Source: Acidimicrobiales bacterium
GTDB taxonomy: Bacteria; Actinomycetota; Acidimicrobiia; Acidimicrobiales; RAAP-2
NCBI GenBank assembly: GCA_025351385.1
Contig: JANXWA010000018.1
Location: 1-64,000, forward strand
DNA: 64,000 nucleotides
Direction of reading: 5' to 3'
A program made the translations under genes and the position numbers. Numbering within the stretch: position 1 is the first letter of the stretch; each line of letters begins with the position of its first letter. The notes below the pieces were generated by a model. The model was given only the letters and a program-made list of their open reading frames with translations, was not told where the DNA came from and searched no databases. Of the stretch, positions 43,848 to 51,621 are shown piece by piece.

Positions 43848-44121
43848 CATCCGGCTGCGGGCCGCTTGGCTCACTGCCATTGAGGAGTACCAAGGAGAAG
43901 CGAGAAGGTTGACACTGGAAGCGACGTTTGGCACTGCGCAGTGGCCCTGCATGGATGAATCCAGACACCGTGAGTTGATCGACCACATCGTCTTCTGCCG
44001 ATATGAGTACGAGGCGGGACTCTATTTGGATGGAAGGTTCCGACCACCGCTCGTGCTTCTTGCTTGCACCGAGGAAGACGACGAGCTGACGATCCAAGAC
44101 CAGCATCCTCTTGCGGGATAG
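43831..44121 (+). CDS. Hypothetical protein of about 96 aa
   Basis: Starts at ATG 43831 (TTG 43822 possible). Helical HIIRLRAAWLTAIEEYQGEARRLTLEA, then MDESRHRELIDHIVFCRYEYEAGLYLDGRFRPP, and an acidic end. Third-position GC bias supports coding. No family recognised and no ribosome site is seen. It diverges from the minus-strand membrane protein with about 17 nt of overlap. Confidence 0.45.
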   Translation: MESDHIIRLRAAWLTAIEEYQGEARRLTLEATFGTAQWPCMDESRHRELIDHIVFCRYEYEAGLYLDGRFRPPLVLLACTEEDDELTIQDQHPLAG

Positions 44122-44207
44122 AGGGTCTCGAGCTCCCACACGAAGCTCAGACCACTAGCGGGCCGGATGTGGTGACGACGATGTCACGTCCGTCGGCCAG
44201 AGGGATT

Positions 44208-44387
44208 TCACGAGATTGGCTTCAGCGCCCAATACAGTGCCAAGAACCACCCGATGATTGACCAGCCGAGCAGAAGGTTCACTTGGAAGATCTGGGCCAG
44301 GTTCTTCACGCCGCGCGACTTGGCGATGAAGGTCGGAGTGAAGTACAGCCCGATCATTGTCGCGTAGATGAACAGTTGCGGAGACAT
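44208..44387 (-). CDS. Superinfection immunity protein homologue
   Basis: 59 aa from ATG 44387 (MSPQLFIYATMIGLYFTP). Two membrane helices: FIYATMIGLYFTPTFIA and IFQVNLLLGWSIIGWFLALYWAL. The YF.PT.IA...... and NL.LGW..IGW..AL.WA. pattern is that of the superinfection-immunity family named after phage T4 Imm, which blocks DNA injection by related phages. Bacterial homologues are common and their activity is mostly untested. The longer in-frame extension upstream to 44525 is rejected because it is Pro/Ser-rich and has no membrane character. Confidence 0.72.
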   Translation of the reverse strand: MSPQLFIYATMIGLYFTPTFIAKSRGVKNLAQIFQVNLLLGWSIIGWFLALYWALKPIS

Positions 44388-44484
44388 TGGTAGGCAGCAC
44401 TTAAGACGGCCACTGGACGACGGCAATCTCTCGCTCGGAGAACTGACGGCGCCTTCGTTGCCGCCGATGGTCTGGTCGAAGGGA

Positions 44485-45438
44485 TCAGCGCGGGGCGAGG
44501 CCTTCGACCGCGGCGGCGAGGTCAATGCCGAACGGGACGATCGCGATCGCGGGCACTGTCACGCCCGCGTCGACGTAGCGCGCTACGTGCTCGCGGCACT
44601 CGTCGTAGGAGCCGTGGATGATCAGCTCGTCGACGACCGAGTCGGGGATGAGCTCGTTGGCCCGCTTGCGGTCGCCGTCCGACCACGCGTCCCACATCGG
44701 CTGGAGCACGTCGCCTCGCCCGAGCCACCGGTGGAACTCGGCGTAGGCGTTGACGGTGAGGTAGGAGGAGATCATCCGGCGTCCGATGAAGCGAGCGGTG
44801 TCAGCGTCCTCGGTGGGCACGACGAAGAGCCTCGCCGCGATGGTCTTGCCCTCGCCGACCTCGGCGCGGCACTGGGCGACGTCGTTCGCCCCCAGCCAGT
44901 TCAAGATCGCTCCGTCGGCCTCGCGGCCAGCAAGGCGCAACATCCCCGGGCGCAGTGCGCCCAGCAGGATCGGCGGGCGTTCGGTGACGGGGCGACTGAG
45001 CTTGAAACCGTGGACCTCGAAGGTCTCGAAGACCTCGTCGATCTTCTCGCCGTCGAGGGCGCGCTTGACGAATCGCAGCACGTCGCGCGTGCGGGCGTAG
45101 GGGTTCTCGTACTTGACCCCGTTCCAGCGCTGGACGACCGGCTCGCTCGACGCTCCGAGCCCCATCGTGAAACGGCCGCCGGCGACTTCGGCGAGCGCGG
45201 CGATGCTCATCGCCATCAGACCGGCGCCCCTCGTGAAGACCGGGGTCACGGCGATGCCCAGGTTGAGTCGAGGCTCCCAGATCGCGGCAAGGGTGAGCGG
45301 CGTGAAGCCGTCGGCGCCGTCGACCTCGGACGACCACACGTCGGTGTAGCCGAGGTCGGCGAGGCGGTGAAACCACGCCTCGTGCTCCAACAGAGTGACC
45401 CCCTCGAAGGGGACGGTGATGCCGTAGCGAGATGTCAT
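44485..45438 (-). CDS. F420-dependent LLM-class oxidoreductase
   Basis: 317 aa TIM-barrel of the luciferase-like monooxygenase family. MTSRYGITVPFEG, DLGYTDVWSSEVDG, AVTPVFTRGAG, GGRFTMGLGASSEPVVQRWNG and GSYDECREHVARYVDAGV are the signature strands. In F420-producing actinobacteria such proteins use F420 instead of FMN; the cofD/cofE genes at 20 kb support that here. Substrate unknown. Core-like composition marks the right edge of the AT-rich segment. Start ATG 45438. Confidence 0.9.
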   Translation of the reverse strand: MTSRYGITVPFEGVTLLEHEAWFHRLADLGYTDVWSSEVDGADGFTPLTLAAIWEPRLNLGIAVTPVFTRGAGLMAMSIAALAEVAGGRFTMGLGASSEPVVQRWNGVKYENPYARTRDVLRFVKRALDGEKIDEVFETFEVHGFKLSRPVTERPPILLGALRPGMLRLAGREADGAILNWLGANDVAQCRAEVGEGKTIAARLFVVPTEDADTARFIGRRMISSYLTVNAYAEFHRWLGRGDVLQPMWDAWSDGDRKRANELIPDSVVDELIIHGSYDECREHVARYVDAGVTVPAIAIVPFGIDLAAAVEGLAPR

Positions 45439-45476
45439 GGACTCAGTGTTCCAGATGGGCCGCGCCTGGCGCGAAA

Positions 45477-46322
45477 CTAGCCGAGGTAGTCGCTGCCCTG
45501 GGCCGCGGGCACCGTGATGCCCCGGCGCTCGAGGTCATGGACCCAACGGTCGCTCAGTGACTCGAGTACCCCAACGCGTGCGTAGTGCTTGTCCTCGGCG
45601 GCGATGAGGTCCCAGTGGGCGTGGGCGTGGTCGGTGGCGTCGACCATGTCGCGCAGCGCCTGGAGGTACGCCGGGCGCTTCTCGCGATTGGCCCAGTCGT
45701 CGGGGGTGAGCTTCCACTGCTTCAGCGGGTCGCTCGCGCGGTCGTTGAACCGGGCCAACTGCTCGTGGTCCGAGATGTGGAGCCAGAACTTGACGATGGT
45801 GACGTCGTTGTCCACGAGCATCTCTTCGAACTCGACGATCTCCGCGGCCGAGCGTTTGACGGTCGCTGCGTCGATCAGCCCGTCGACCCGCTCAACCAGG
45901 AGCCGGCCGTACCACGAGCGGTCGTAGACCGTCATGCCACCCCGGCCCGGGATGAAGCTCTGGAAGCGCCAGAGGAAGGGATGGCGAGTCTCTTCGGGCG
46001 TGGGCGGGCCGATCGGCACGACGCGCACGTGACGCGGGTCCAGGCTTGCGGTGAGCCGACGGATCGCTCCGCCCTTGCCGGCGGCGTCGAATCCCTCGAA
46101 GAGCACGAGCAGGCCCGGTCCGACGTCGGCCGGCGGCAAGAGCCCCGCGGTGAACAGCCGCAGCTGCATGAGCCGTCGTTGGGCCGCCAGGATCCGCTTC
46201 TCGGACTCGTCGTGGCCGAGTGACTTCGAGAGGTCGATGCCGTCGACGCGGTTCGTCACTGGGGACCGGTCTGGGGTCGGGTCATTCGTTGGTCCATGGC
46301 TTCTCCTTCGCTCTCCGGTCAA
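45477..46322 (-). CDS. Polyphosphate kinase 2 family protein
   Basis: 281 aa. Walker A FEGFDAAGKGG with K83, lid-associated GPPTPEETRHPFLWRF, and Walker B YDRSWYGR with D134, then FWLHISDHEQLARF and KQWKLTPDDWANREK. PPK2 phosphorylates ADP/GDP (class I) or AMP (II/III) with polyphosphate. The class cannot be fixed by eye. With the Ppx/GppA fusion at 13.8 kb, the genome has polyphosphate turnover. GTG 46322 may be late-shifted to GTG 46259 (VTNRVDG); the first 20 residues are low complexity. Confidence 0.92.
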   Translation of the reverse strand: MTGERRRSHGPTNDPTPDRSPVTNRVDGIDLSKSLGHDESEKRILAAQRRLMQLRLFTAGLLPPADVGPGLLVLFEGFDAAGKGGAIRRLTASLDPRHVRVVPIGPPTPEETRHPFLWRFQSFIPGRGGMTVYDRSWYGRLLVERVDGLIDAATVKRSAAEIVEFEEMLVDNDVTIVKFWLHISDHEQLARFNDRASDPLKQWKLTPDDWANREKRPAYLQALRDMVDATDHAHAHWDLIAAEDKHYARVGVLESLSDRWVHDLERRGITVPAAQGSDYLG

Positions 46323-46411
46323 GGTTACGCAGGCGTGGGAGGACCGGGCGTGGCCGGACCGGGTCGACCCGCCTACCTAGGATTGGTGGTATCCCACGAC
46401 GAGAGAGAGCC

Positions 46412-47377
46412 ATGCGCAGGTCGGCAGTCCTAGTGCTCGTCGCCGCCGTGGTCGCGGGGGGCGTCGGGTGGCGAACGTGGCACGCTCACGTCGCGACGGC
46501 GTCCACGACGTCGACGACGAGCACTGCGCCGGTCACTACGACCACCGTCGATCGACCCCGTCCGGTCTGCGTGCGGGTCTGCTCGGTGTGGCGTCCAATG
46601 GATCCCTGGCAGGTTGACGCCCCCTCGGTCATGACGACGACCTTCGTGCCCTTCGTCGGCGCTCCGGCGGACGTCGCGTACGCCGCGTGGGTCAGGACCT
46701 CGTCGACCATCCTCGCCCTCTATCCCGGCTACAAGGGTCCGGGCCCGACGAACCTGCCCCGCGGCCCCGAGATGGTCCCGCTCGCGGGGAGGTCGCGTTT
46801 GCTCGCCACCTTTAACTCCGGCTTCTACGAGGCCGACGCGGCGGCCGGCTTCTTCGCGAACCACACGCTGTACTTCCCGATGGTCTCCGGGCTCGCTACG
46901 GTGGTGCGCTACACCAACGGGAAGGTCGAAGTGGTTCGCTGGACCGGCGGCGCCCGGCCCGGCCCGACCGTCCTCATGGCGCGCCAGAATCTGGCGCTGC
47001 TGGTGAGCAACGGTCGTGCGACGACGCGCTCCCAGAGCAACGCGCTGTGGGGACTCACGCTGCACGGTCTGGCGGCAGTCTGGCGAACGGCCCTCGGCGT
47101 CGACGCGAAGGGGAACCTGATCTACGCGGCCGCCCCGGACCAGACGGCGGCCGGCATGGCCGCGGTGATGGTGAAGCTGCACGTCGTTCGCGCGATGCAG
47201 CTCGACATCAACCCCGAGTGGCCGATCTTCGTCACCTACGGCGCCGCCGGTGCCCAGGCCCCCTCGCTCTTCGTGCCCAACCCGAACCAGATCCCCGGGC
47301 GGTTCCTCTACTCGAGCACGAAGGACTTCTTCGCCGTGTTCGTGTCGCGCCGCCCCGGTGAGGCCCAGCCGTGGTAA
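46412..47377 (+). CDS. Exported phosphodiester glycosidase (NAGPA) family protein
   Basis: 321 aa. Signal/anchor helix at 4-20, a Thr/Ser linker (TTSTTSTAPVTTTTVDR), then the NAGPA fold: RSRLLATFNSGFYE, NGKVEVVRWTGG, VSNGRATTRS, ALGVDAKGNLIYAA and AMQLDINPEWP. Family members remove GlcNAc or other sugars from phosphodiester-linked glycans, including cell-wall polymers. The usual LDGG motif reads LDINP here, a divergence that may affect activity. ATG 46412 has a strong GAGAGAG ribosome site. It overlaps the CapA-like gene by 7 nt. Confidence 0.8.
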   Translation: MRRSAVLVLVAAVVAGGVGWRTWHAHVATASTTSTTSTAPVTTTTVDRPRPVCVRVCSVWRPMDPWQVDAPSVMTTTFVPFVGAPADVAYAAWVRTSSTILALYPGYKGPGPTNLPRGPEMVPLAGRSRLLATFNSGFYEADAAAGFFANHTLYFPMVSGLATVVRYTNGKVEVVRWTGGARPGPTVLMARQNLALLVSNGRATTRSQSNALWGLTLHGLAAVWRTALGVDAKGNLIYAAAPDQTAAGMAAVMVKLHVVRAMQLDINPEWPIFVTYGAAGAQAPSLFVPNPNQIPGRFLYSSTKDFFAVFVSRRPGEAQPW

Positions 47378-48507
47378 CCAAGCACGCCCGCGCCTCGACG
47401 CCGCACCATCGGCGCGCGCGCCGACTGGTGCTCTGGGGTGGGACCGGGGTGCTGATCGTCGCGCTTGCCGTCGGTGCGGCCACCATCCTGAGATCACCGT
47501 CGACGACCACGAGCACGACGACAACGGTGGCGGTCACGACCACGACCGTCGTCCACAACTTCACCCTGTCGGCCGTCGGCGACACCGAGTTGGGCGACAC
47601 CCCCCGAGTGCCGGCCAACCCCGCGGCGTACTTGGCGCCGATCGAGTCGTCGCTCGCGGCGTCGCTGGTGTTCGGCAACCTCGAAGGGACGATGACCAAC
47701 GCCGCTTCGTCCAAGTGCTCCCCGACGTCGACCGAGTGCTACGCCTTCCGGGTTCCCGCGGCGTTCGCCGCGATCTACCGCGGCGCCGGGTTCACGGTGC
47801 TCAACAGCGCCAACAACCACTCGCACGACTTCGGTGCCCAGGGCGCTGCGGACACGACCCACGCGATCGAGGCGGCCGGCATCGTCCAGGCCGGCCTTCC
47901 CGGACAGATCGGCGTCGCGCACGTCGGGACGACGAAGGTGGCCTTCGTTGACTTCGCGCCCTACTGGAACACCAACAACCTGCTCGACCTCCCCGTGGCG
48001 GCGCAACTGATCGCCCGGGCCAAGACCCTGGCCAACGTGGTCGTGGTCTACATGCACGCCGGAGCCGAGGGGACGTCGGCCGACCACGTCACCCGCACGA
48101 CCGAGACCTACTTCGGCGAGAACCGCGGCAACGAGTACGCCTTCGCCCACGCGGCCATCAACGCCGGCGCCGACCTCGTCCTCGCGAGCGGGCCCCACGT
48201 GCTGCGGGGAATGGAGTGGTACCGAGGCCACCTCATTGCCTACAGCCTCGGCGACTTCGCCAACTACTACGACTTCTCCGCCGGCGGCACCCTCGACCTG
48301 TCGGCCGTCCTGCACGTCACGCTGAGTTCCACTGGCTCGTACGTGAGGGAATGGCTGACCCCGGTGCGGCTCAGCGCCTCCGGTCAGCCGTTCGTCGACC
48401 CGACCCGCGCGTCGATCGCCTTCGTCAACACGCTGTCAAGGCAGGACTTCGGTGCGGCGGGCGCCGTCATCAAGCCCGACGGCGCGATTGCCCCGCCAGC
48501 CGGCTAG
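47371..48507 (+). CDS. Exported CapA/PgsA-family metallophosphatase-like protein
   Basis: 378 aa. Basic start, TM anchor about 19-38, Thr-rich linker (TTTSTTTTVAVTTTT), then the calcineurin-like CapA domain: LSAVGDTELGDTP, VFGNLEGTM, VLNSANNHSHDFG, VVVYMHAGAEG, ASGPHVLRGMEWYRG and AYSLGDFANYY, all typical metal-site motifs. CapA proteins act in poly-gamma-glutamate capsule assembly, but many relatives serve other polymers. No CapB/C genes are near. Coupled to the NAGPA gene upstream. Confidence 0.88.
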   Translation: MVTKHARASTPHHRRARRLVLWGGTGVLIVALAVGAATILRSPSTTTSTTTTVAVTTTTVVHNFTLSAVGDTELGDTPRVPANPAAYLAPIESSLAASLVFGNLEGTMTNAASSKCSPTSTECYAFRVPAAFAAIYRGAGFTVLNSANNHSHDFGAQGAADTTHAIEAAGIVQAGLPGQIGVAHVGTTKVAFVDFAPYWNTNNLLDLPVAAQLIARAKTLANVVVVYMHAGAEGTSADHVTRTTETYFGENRGNEYAFAHAAINAGADLVLASGPHVLRGMEWYRGHLIAYSLGDFANYYDFSAGGTLDLSAVLHVTLSSTGSYVREWLTPVRLSASGQPFVDPTRASIAFVNTLSRQDFGAAGAVIKPDGAIAPPAG

Positions 48508-49116
48508 CTAACAGCCGCCGCCGGGGCCGGGCGTGCCCGGTCCGCGTCGGAAGTCGTCGACGGTGCCCACGTTCGTGGGTCGCGGATTCGGCCCCAGGTG
48601 CACGACGTACCAGACGCCGCGCCACGAGATCAGCGACGCGACCGCGACCGACACGACCGCGCCGCCTCGACGCAGCACCAGGCGCACCCGCGGCGCGTAC
48701 CAGTAGCCGATCCGGTTCTCGCAGGCCCCCGGCGCGATCCACGCGGCCTGCGCGGGGTTCGTCGAGACCCGCAGCAGCGTCGAGCGCGGCCCCGTGAAGA
48801 GCTGGTGGTGGTAGGCGGCGAGGTCGAGGTCGAAGAAGGCGACGAGTCGCTGCGCGTAGTCGCTCGAAGGGTAGGGGATCGTCCCCGTCTTCATCTGCAG
48901 GTAGGCCGCCCGAGGGAAGAACACCGTCGCGCCGAGCGCGGGAGAGTTGAGGGCGATGGCGCGCACGAGGATCTGCATCTGGCGGGTCAGCGGCGCCGCG
49001 AAGGACGGTTCGACGCGGGTCTGGGGGAGGCTTCCGGGCGGTGTGGCACCTGCGGGCGTGACGCTCGTCAGTGTCGCCAGCAGGACCGCGCCGGTGATGA
49101 GCCGCGATCGCCTCAC
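48508..49116 (-). CDS. Small secreted protein of unknown function
   Basis: 202 aa from GTG 49116 (overlapping the upstream stop by GTGA). Signal peptide SRLITGAVLLATLTSVTPAGA, then an extracytoplasmic alpha/beta region with FPRAAYLQMKTGTIPYPSSDY, LVAFFDLDLAAYHHQLF, SLISWRGVWYVVHLGP, ending in a Gly/Pro-rich tail with a final Cys. Follows YfhO and the small membrane protein; convergent with capA by 1 bp. No family recognised. Confidence 0.75.
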   Translation of the reverse strand: MRRSRLITGAVLLATLTSVTPAGATPPGSLPQTRVEPSFAAPLTRQMQILVRAIALNSPALGATVFFPRAAYLQMKTGTIPYPSSDYAQRLVAFFDLDLAAYHHQLFTGPRSTLLRVSTNPAQAAWIAPGACENRIGYWYAPRVRLVLRRGGAVVSVAVASLISWRGVWYVVHLGPNPRPTNVGTVDDFRRGPGTPGPGGGC

Positions 49117-49322
49117 TTCGCGACGCGCCACCGGCGAAGCGCGATGAGCGTCCACAGTCCCTCGACGACCCCGAAGGGCCACGCGCCGATTGCGAAGCCG
49201 TAGGCGCTCGAGAGCACGCAGCCGACCGCGAACAAGAAGATGTAGAGTCGCCCCCGCGACTCGAGGGCGTACATCGTCATCATGAAGCCCACCGCCAGCA
49301 CGCCGAACAGCGTGACGCTCAT
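49113..49322 (-). CDS. Small two-helix membrane protein
   Basis: 69 aa: MSVTLFGVLAVGFMMTMYALE (TM1), a short basic turn RGRLYIF, then VGCVLSSAYGFAIGAWPFGVVEGLWTL (two further hydrophobic stretches). Starts at GTG/ATG 49322, 7 bp after the YfhO stop, and is joined by GTGA to the secreted protein. Pattern suggests it is a subunit or helper of the YfhO-like protein; no function known. Confidence 0.7.
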   Translation of the reverse strand: MSVTLFGVLAVGFMMTMYALESRGRLYIFLFAVGCVLSSAYGFAIGAWPFGVVEGLWTLIALRRWRVAK

Positions 49323-49329
49323 CGGCCAC

Positions 49330-51591
49330 TCACTCTTCGCTCGAGGTGTGAGGCGAACGACGACGGAACCACTCCGGGCGACGCTCGCGCGTCCAGGAGA
49401 TCGCGAGAAAGAGCGCGGCGAGCAGGCCGGCCAGGACCGCGTACTTCTCGTGCGGGGGGAGGAACCGGTAGGTCACGGTCGACGGACCCTTGGGGACCGT
49501 GACGCTCTGGTAGACGTCGTCGACGGTGGCGATCTCCACGGAGCGCCCGTTCACGGACGCCTGCCAACCGGCCATCGAGAGCTCGGTGCGCAGCAAGGTC
49601 GTCGGTCCCCGCGGGCAATTCACGCGCGCGACGTTGACGTCGGTGCTCGTGATCGTGCACGACGTCGACGCCGTCGAGAAGAACGGCCGGGGGTGGGGGA
49701 TCTCGAAGATCGAGGCGTGGTCGTCCCCGAAGACCTGGTGGACTCCGAGGGCGGCGAGCGACGGGACCAGGGTGACGCCAGGTGGCATCATGAGGTACTT
49801 GGTCGAGGTCCCCTGGTAGGCCGCGAAGTGATTGGCGACCTGGTTCTGCATCGCGATGATGTCGGTGAGTCCGTTGTGGATGACGAACTGGTTGTCCGGG
49901 GTGAGACCGGGATAGAGCTGGGTCTGAATGAGGTTGGTGAAGGCCTTGGGGAACGGTAGGTCGATGGCCGCGAGCGAGTTGACCCCGTACTGCGAACCCC
50001 AATTCGGGGTGAGCACGAAGAGGTCGAGGTAGCGGTACTGGCCCTGATGCTGCTGGAGGAACGTGATCGGAGCCTGGTCGACGACGACGCTGTTGGGAGC
50101 CTGGATCGCCGGCACGGTGAACATGAAGATCGACTCGAGCACGAGCACTCCGGCGACGGCGAACGGCACAACTCTGCCCTTGACGAACCAGCACACGGCG
50201 AGTATCGCGAGCGCCGCGACGAAGGGCATGGCGTGGAAGGCCAGGTAGAAGAGCCGGGTCTTGCCGCCGAGGACGAGGCCCTCGTTACCGGCCCGTGCCT
50301 CGTAGACGCCCCAGGCGAGCAGGAGCAGAATGGATGCCGACGACAGGACGATCACTCTTCGCAGTCGCTGACTGGTCGCTAGGTCCGCGATCGCGAGCAC
50401 CGACAGCAGGATTATCGCCAACTCGCACGACGGCATCACGTAGCGCGCGAAGGTCGCGGTCTTGACGAGTGGCAACACGTTCCAAAGGTGACGCATGTCG
50501 AGCGTGTTGAACGTGCCCATGGCCGCGGCCAGCACCCAGGCGCCGAGGAAGATGCGTAGTGGTCGCAACCGCCGGCCGAAGAGCCCGACGAGCGCGAGCA
50601 CGGTGACGCTCGCCGTGAAGTAGCCCCCGATGTCCCAAAAGACGAGGGCCTTGGGATTGGCGAGGAGCGTCCCGTAGATGTAGGGGTCGAAGAACATCGG
50701 CACCTCGTGCACCGACATGTGCGCCACGCCCGCGACGTTGCCGGTGTGGATGCCCACGTTGGCGACCTTGGCGAAATCGTAGAAGGGGATGAGCACGGGT
50801 AGCGCCAGGACGAGGCCGACCAGGCCCGCCAGGCCGAGCCGACGCGCGGCCGTCAGGCGGACGTGACCGGGCAGGTCGAAGAAGCGCACGACGGCCCAGC
50901 CTCCGGCGAACAGGCCGTCGAAGTAGGCGACCTCGGGGAAGCCGGCGTAGATCGACAAGGCGAGGGCGATCGCGGCGACGTACCAGCCCTTGCGCGACCC
51001 GTCACGGGCCCCGTCGAAGAGCATCTCGATGCCGAGGATGAGCATCGGTAGGAAGGCGATCGGGTTGAGTACGGAGTTGCCCAGCCACGCGTAGGTGCCG
51101 TTCAGCGCGAAGAGGGCTCCGCCAGCGGTGGCGAACAGGGCCGGGAGCCCAAGGCGCTTGGCGAGCAGGAACGTCGAGACGCCGGCGAGGACCTCGAGGC
51201 AGATGTGGAACCAGAGCAGGCCACTGGGCAGGGCTAGCAGGAGGGTGAGCGGGAAGAGGGCGGCCGACTGCATCTCGCCCACGAGGGGCTGGCCGAGCCC
51301 CTCGAAGTAGTTCCACCAGGGCAGGTGGCCGTGCAGCAGGTCCATGGCGGACAGGTGCCCGAGCGCCTGGGTGATGAAGCCGACATTCGGGTCGATCGCC
51401 GGGCGCGCGCACGTCCCGTGACAGAAGACCTGTGAGATGTTGGCCGTCCACGAGATCGTGTTCGGGTCGGCGAGTCCGGTGAGGTAGGACGCGTTGGCCA
51501 CGAGCACCGCGAGGATGATGAGCATGATTGGCGTGGAGTTCGGGGGCAGGCGCCGGTAGCGGACCTTGGCGCGGTCCCAGGCAGTACTCAC
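49330..51591 (-). CDS. YfhO-family polytopic membrane protein (GT-C-like)
   Basis: 753 aa. TM helices start at about 20 (IMLIILAVLVANASYLTG), with the acidic first loop and HGHLPWWNYFEGLGQPLVGEM, then about ten more helices to 470 and a last helix at about 722 (EKYAVLAGLLAALFLAISW). A large extracytoplasmic domain about 500-710 precedes the last helix. YfhO proteins modify lipoteichoic acid or other envelope polymers with sugars; the specific sugar is unknown. GTG 51591 is leaderless (TAGCCT, 6 nt). Resembles the PTPS-related protein at 34 kb in architecture. Confidence 0.82.
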   Translation of the reverse strand: MSTAWDRAKVRYRRLPPNSTPIMLIILAVLVANASYLTGLADPNTISWTANISQVFCHGTCARPAIDPNVGFITQALGHLSAMDLLHGHLPWWNYFEGLGQPLVGEMQSAALFPLTLLLALPSGLLWFHICLEVLAGVSTFLLAKRLGLPALFATAGGALFALNGTYAWLGNSVLNPIAFLPMLILGIEMLFDGARDGSRKGWYVAAIALALSIYAGFPEVAYFDGLFAGGWAVVRFFDLPGHVRLTAARRLGLAGLVGLVLALPVLIPFYDFAKVANVGIHTGNVAGVAHMSVHEVPMFFDPYIYGTLLANPKALVFWDIGGYFTASVTVLALVGLFGRRLRPLRIFLGAWVLAAAMGTFNTLDMRHLWNVLPLVKTATFARYVMPSCELAIILLSVLAIADLATSQRLRRVIVLSSASILLLLAWGVYEARAGNEGLVLGGKTRLFYLAFHAMPFVAALAILAVCWFVKGRVVPFAVAGVLVLESIFMFTVPAIQAPNSVVVDQAPITFLQQHQGQYRYLDLFVLTPNWGSQYGVNSLAAIDLPFPKAFTNLIQTQLYPGLTPDNQFVIHNGLTDIIAMQNQVANHFAAYQGTSTKYLMMPPGVTLVPSLAALGVHQVFGDDHASIFEIPHPRPFFSTASTSCTITSTDVNVARVNCPRGPTTLLRTELSMAGWQASVNGRSVEIATVDDVYQSVTVPKGPSTVTYRFLPPHEKYAVLAGLLAALFLAISWTRERRPEWFRRRSPHTSSEE

Positions 51592-51597
51592 GACCTC

Positions 51598-51603
51598 AGG
51601 CTA
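51598..51603 (-). promoter_or_regulatory. -10 element for leaderless YfhO operon
   Basis: TAGCCT on the minus strand, 6 nt before GTG 51591. Identical spacing and hexamer to lepB. Confidence 0.55.
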
Positions 51604-51621
51604 CAAGAGTCGTTGATTTGT

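Noticed and set aside
44388-44525. Longer N-terminus of the superinfection-immunity homologue
   Set aside because: Pro/Ser-rich extension without family similarity; the family starts directly with the first membrane helix.
44368-45480. 370-aa + strand ORF opposite the LLM oxidoreductase
   Set aside because: Antisense shadow; composition dominated by Asp, Glu, Val, Gly and Arg without fold signatures, whereas the minus strand has clear LLM motifs.
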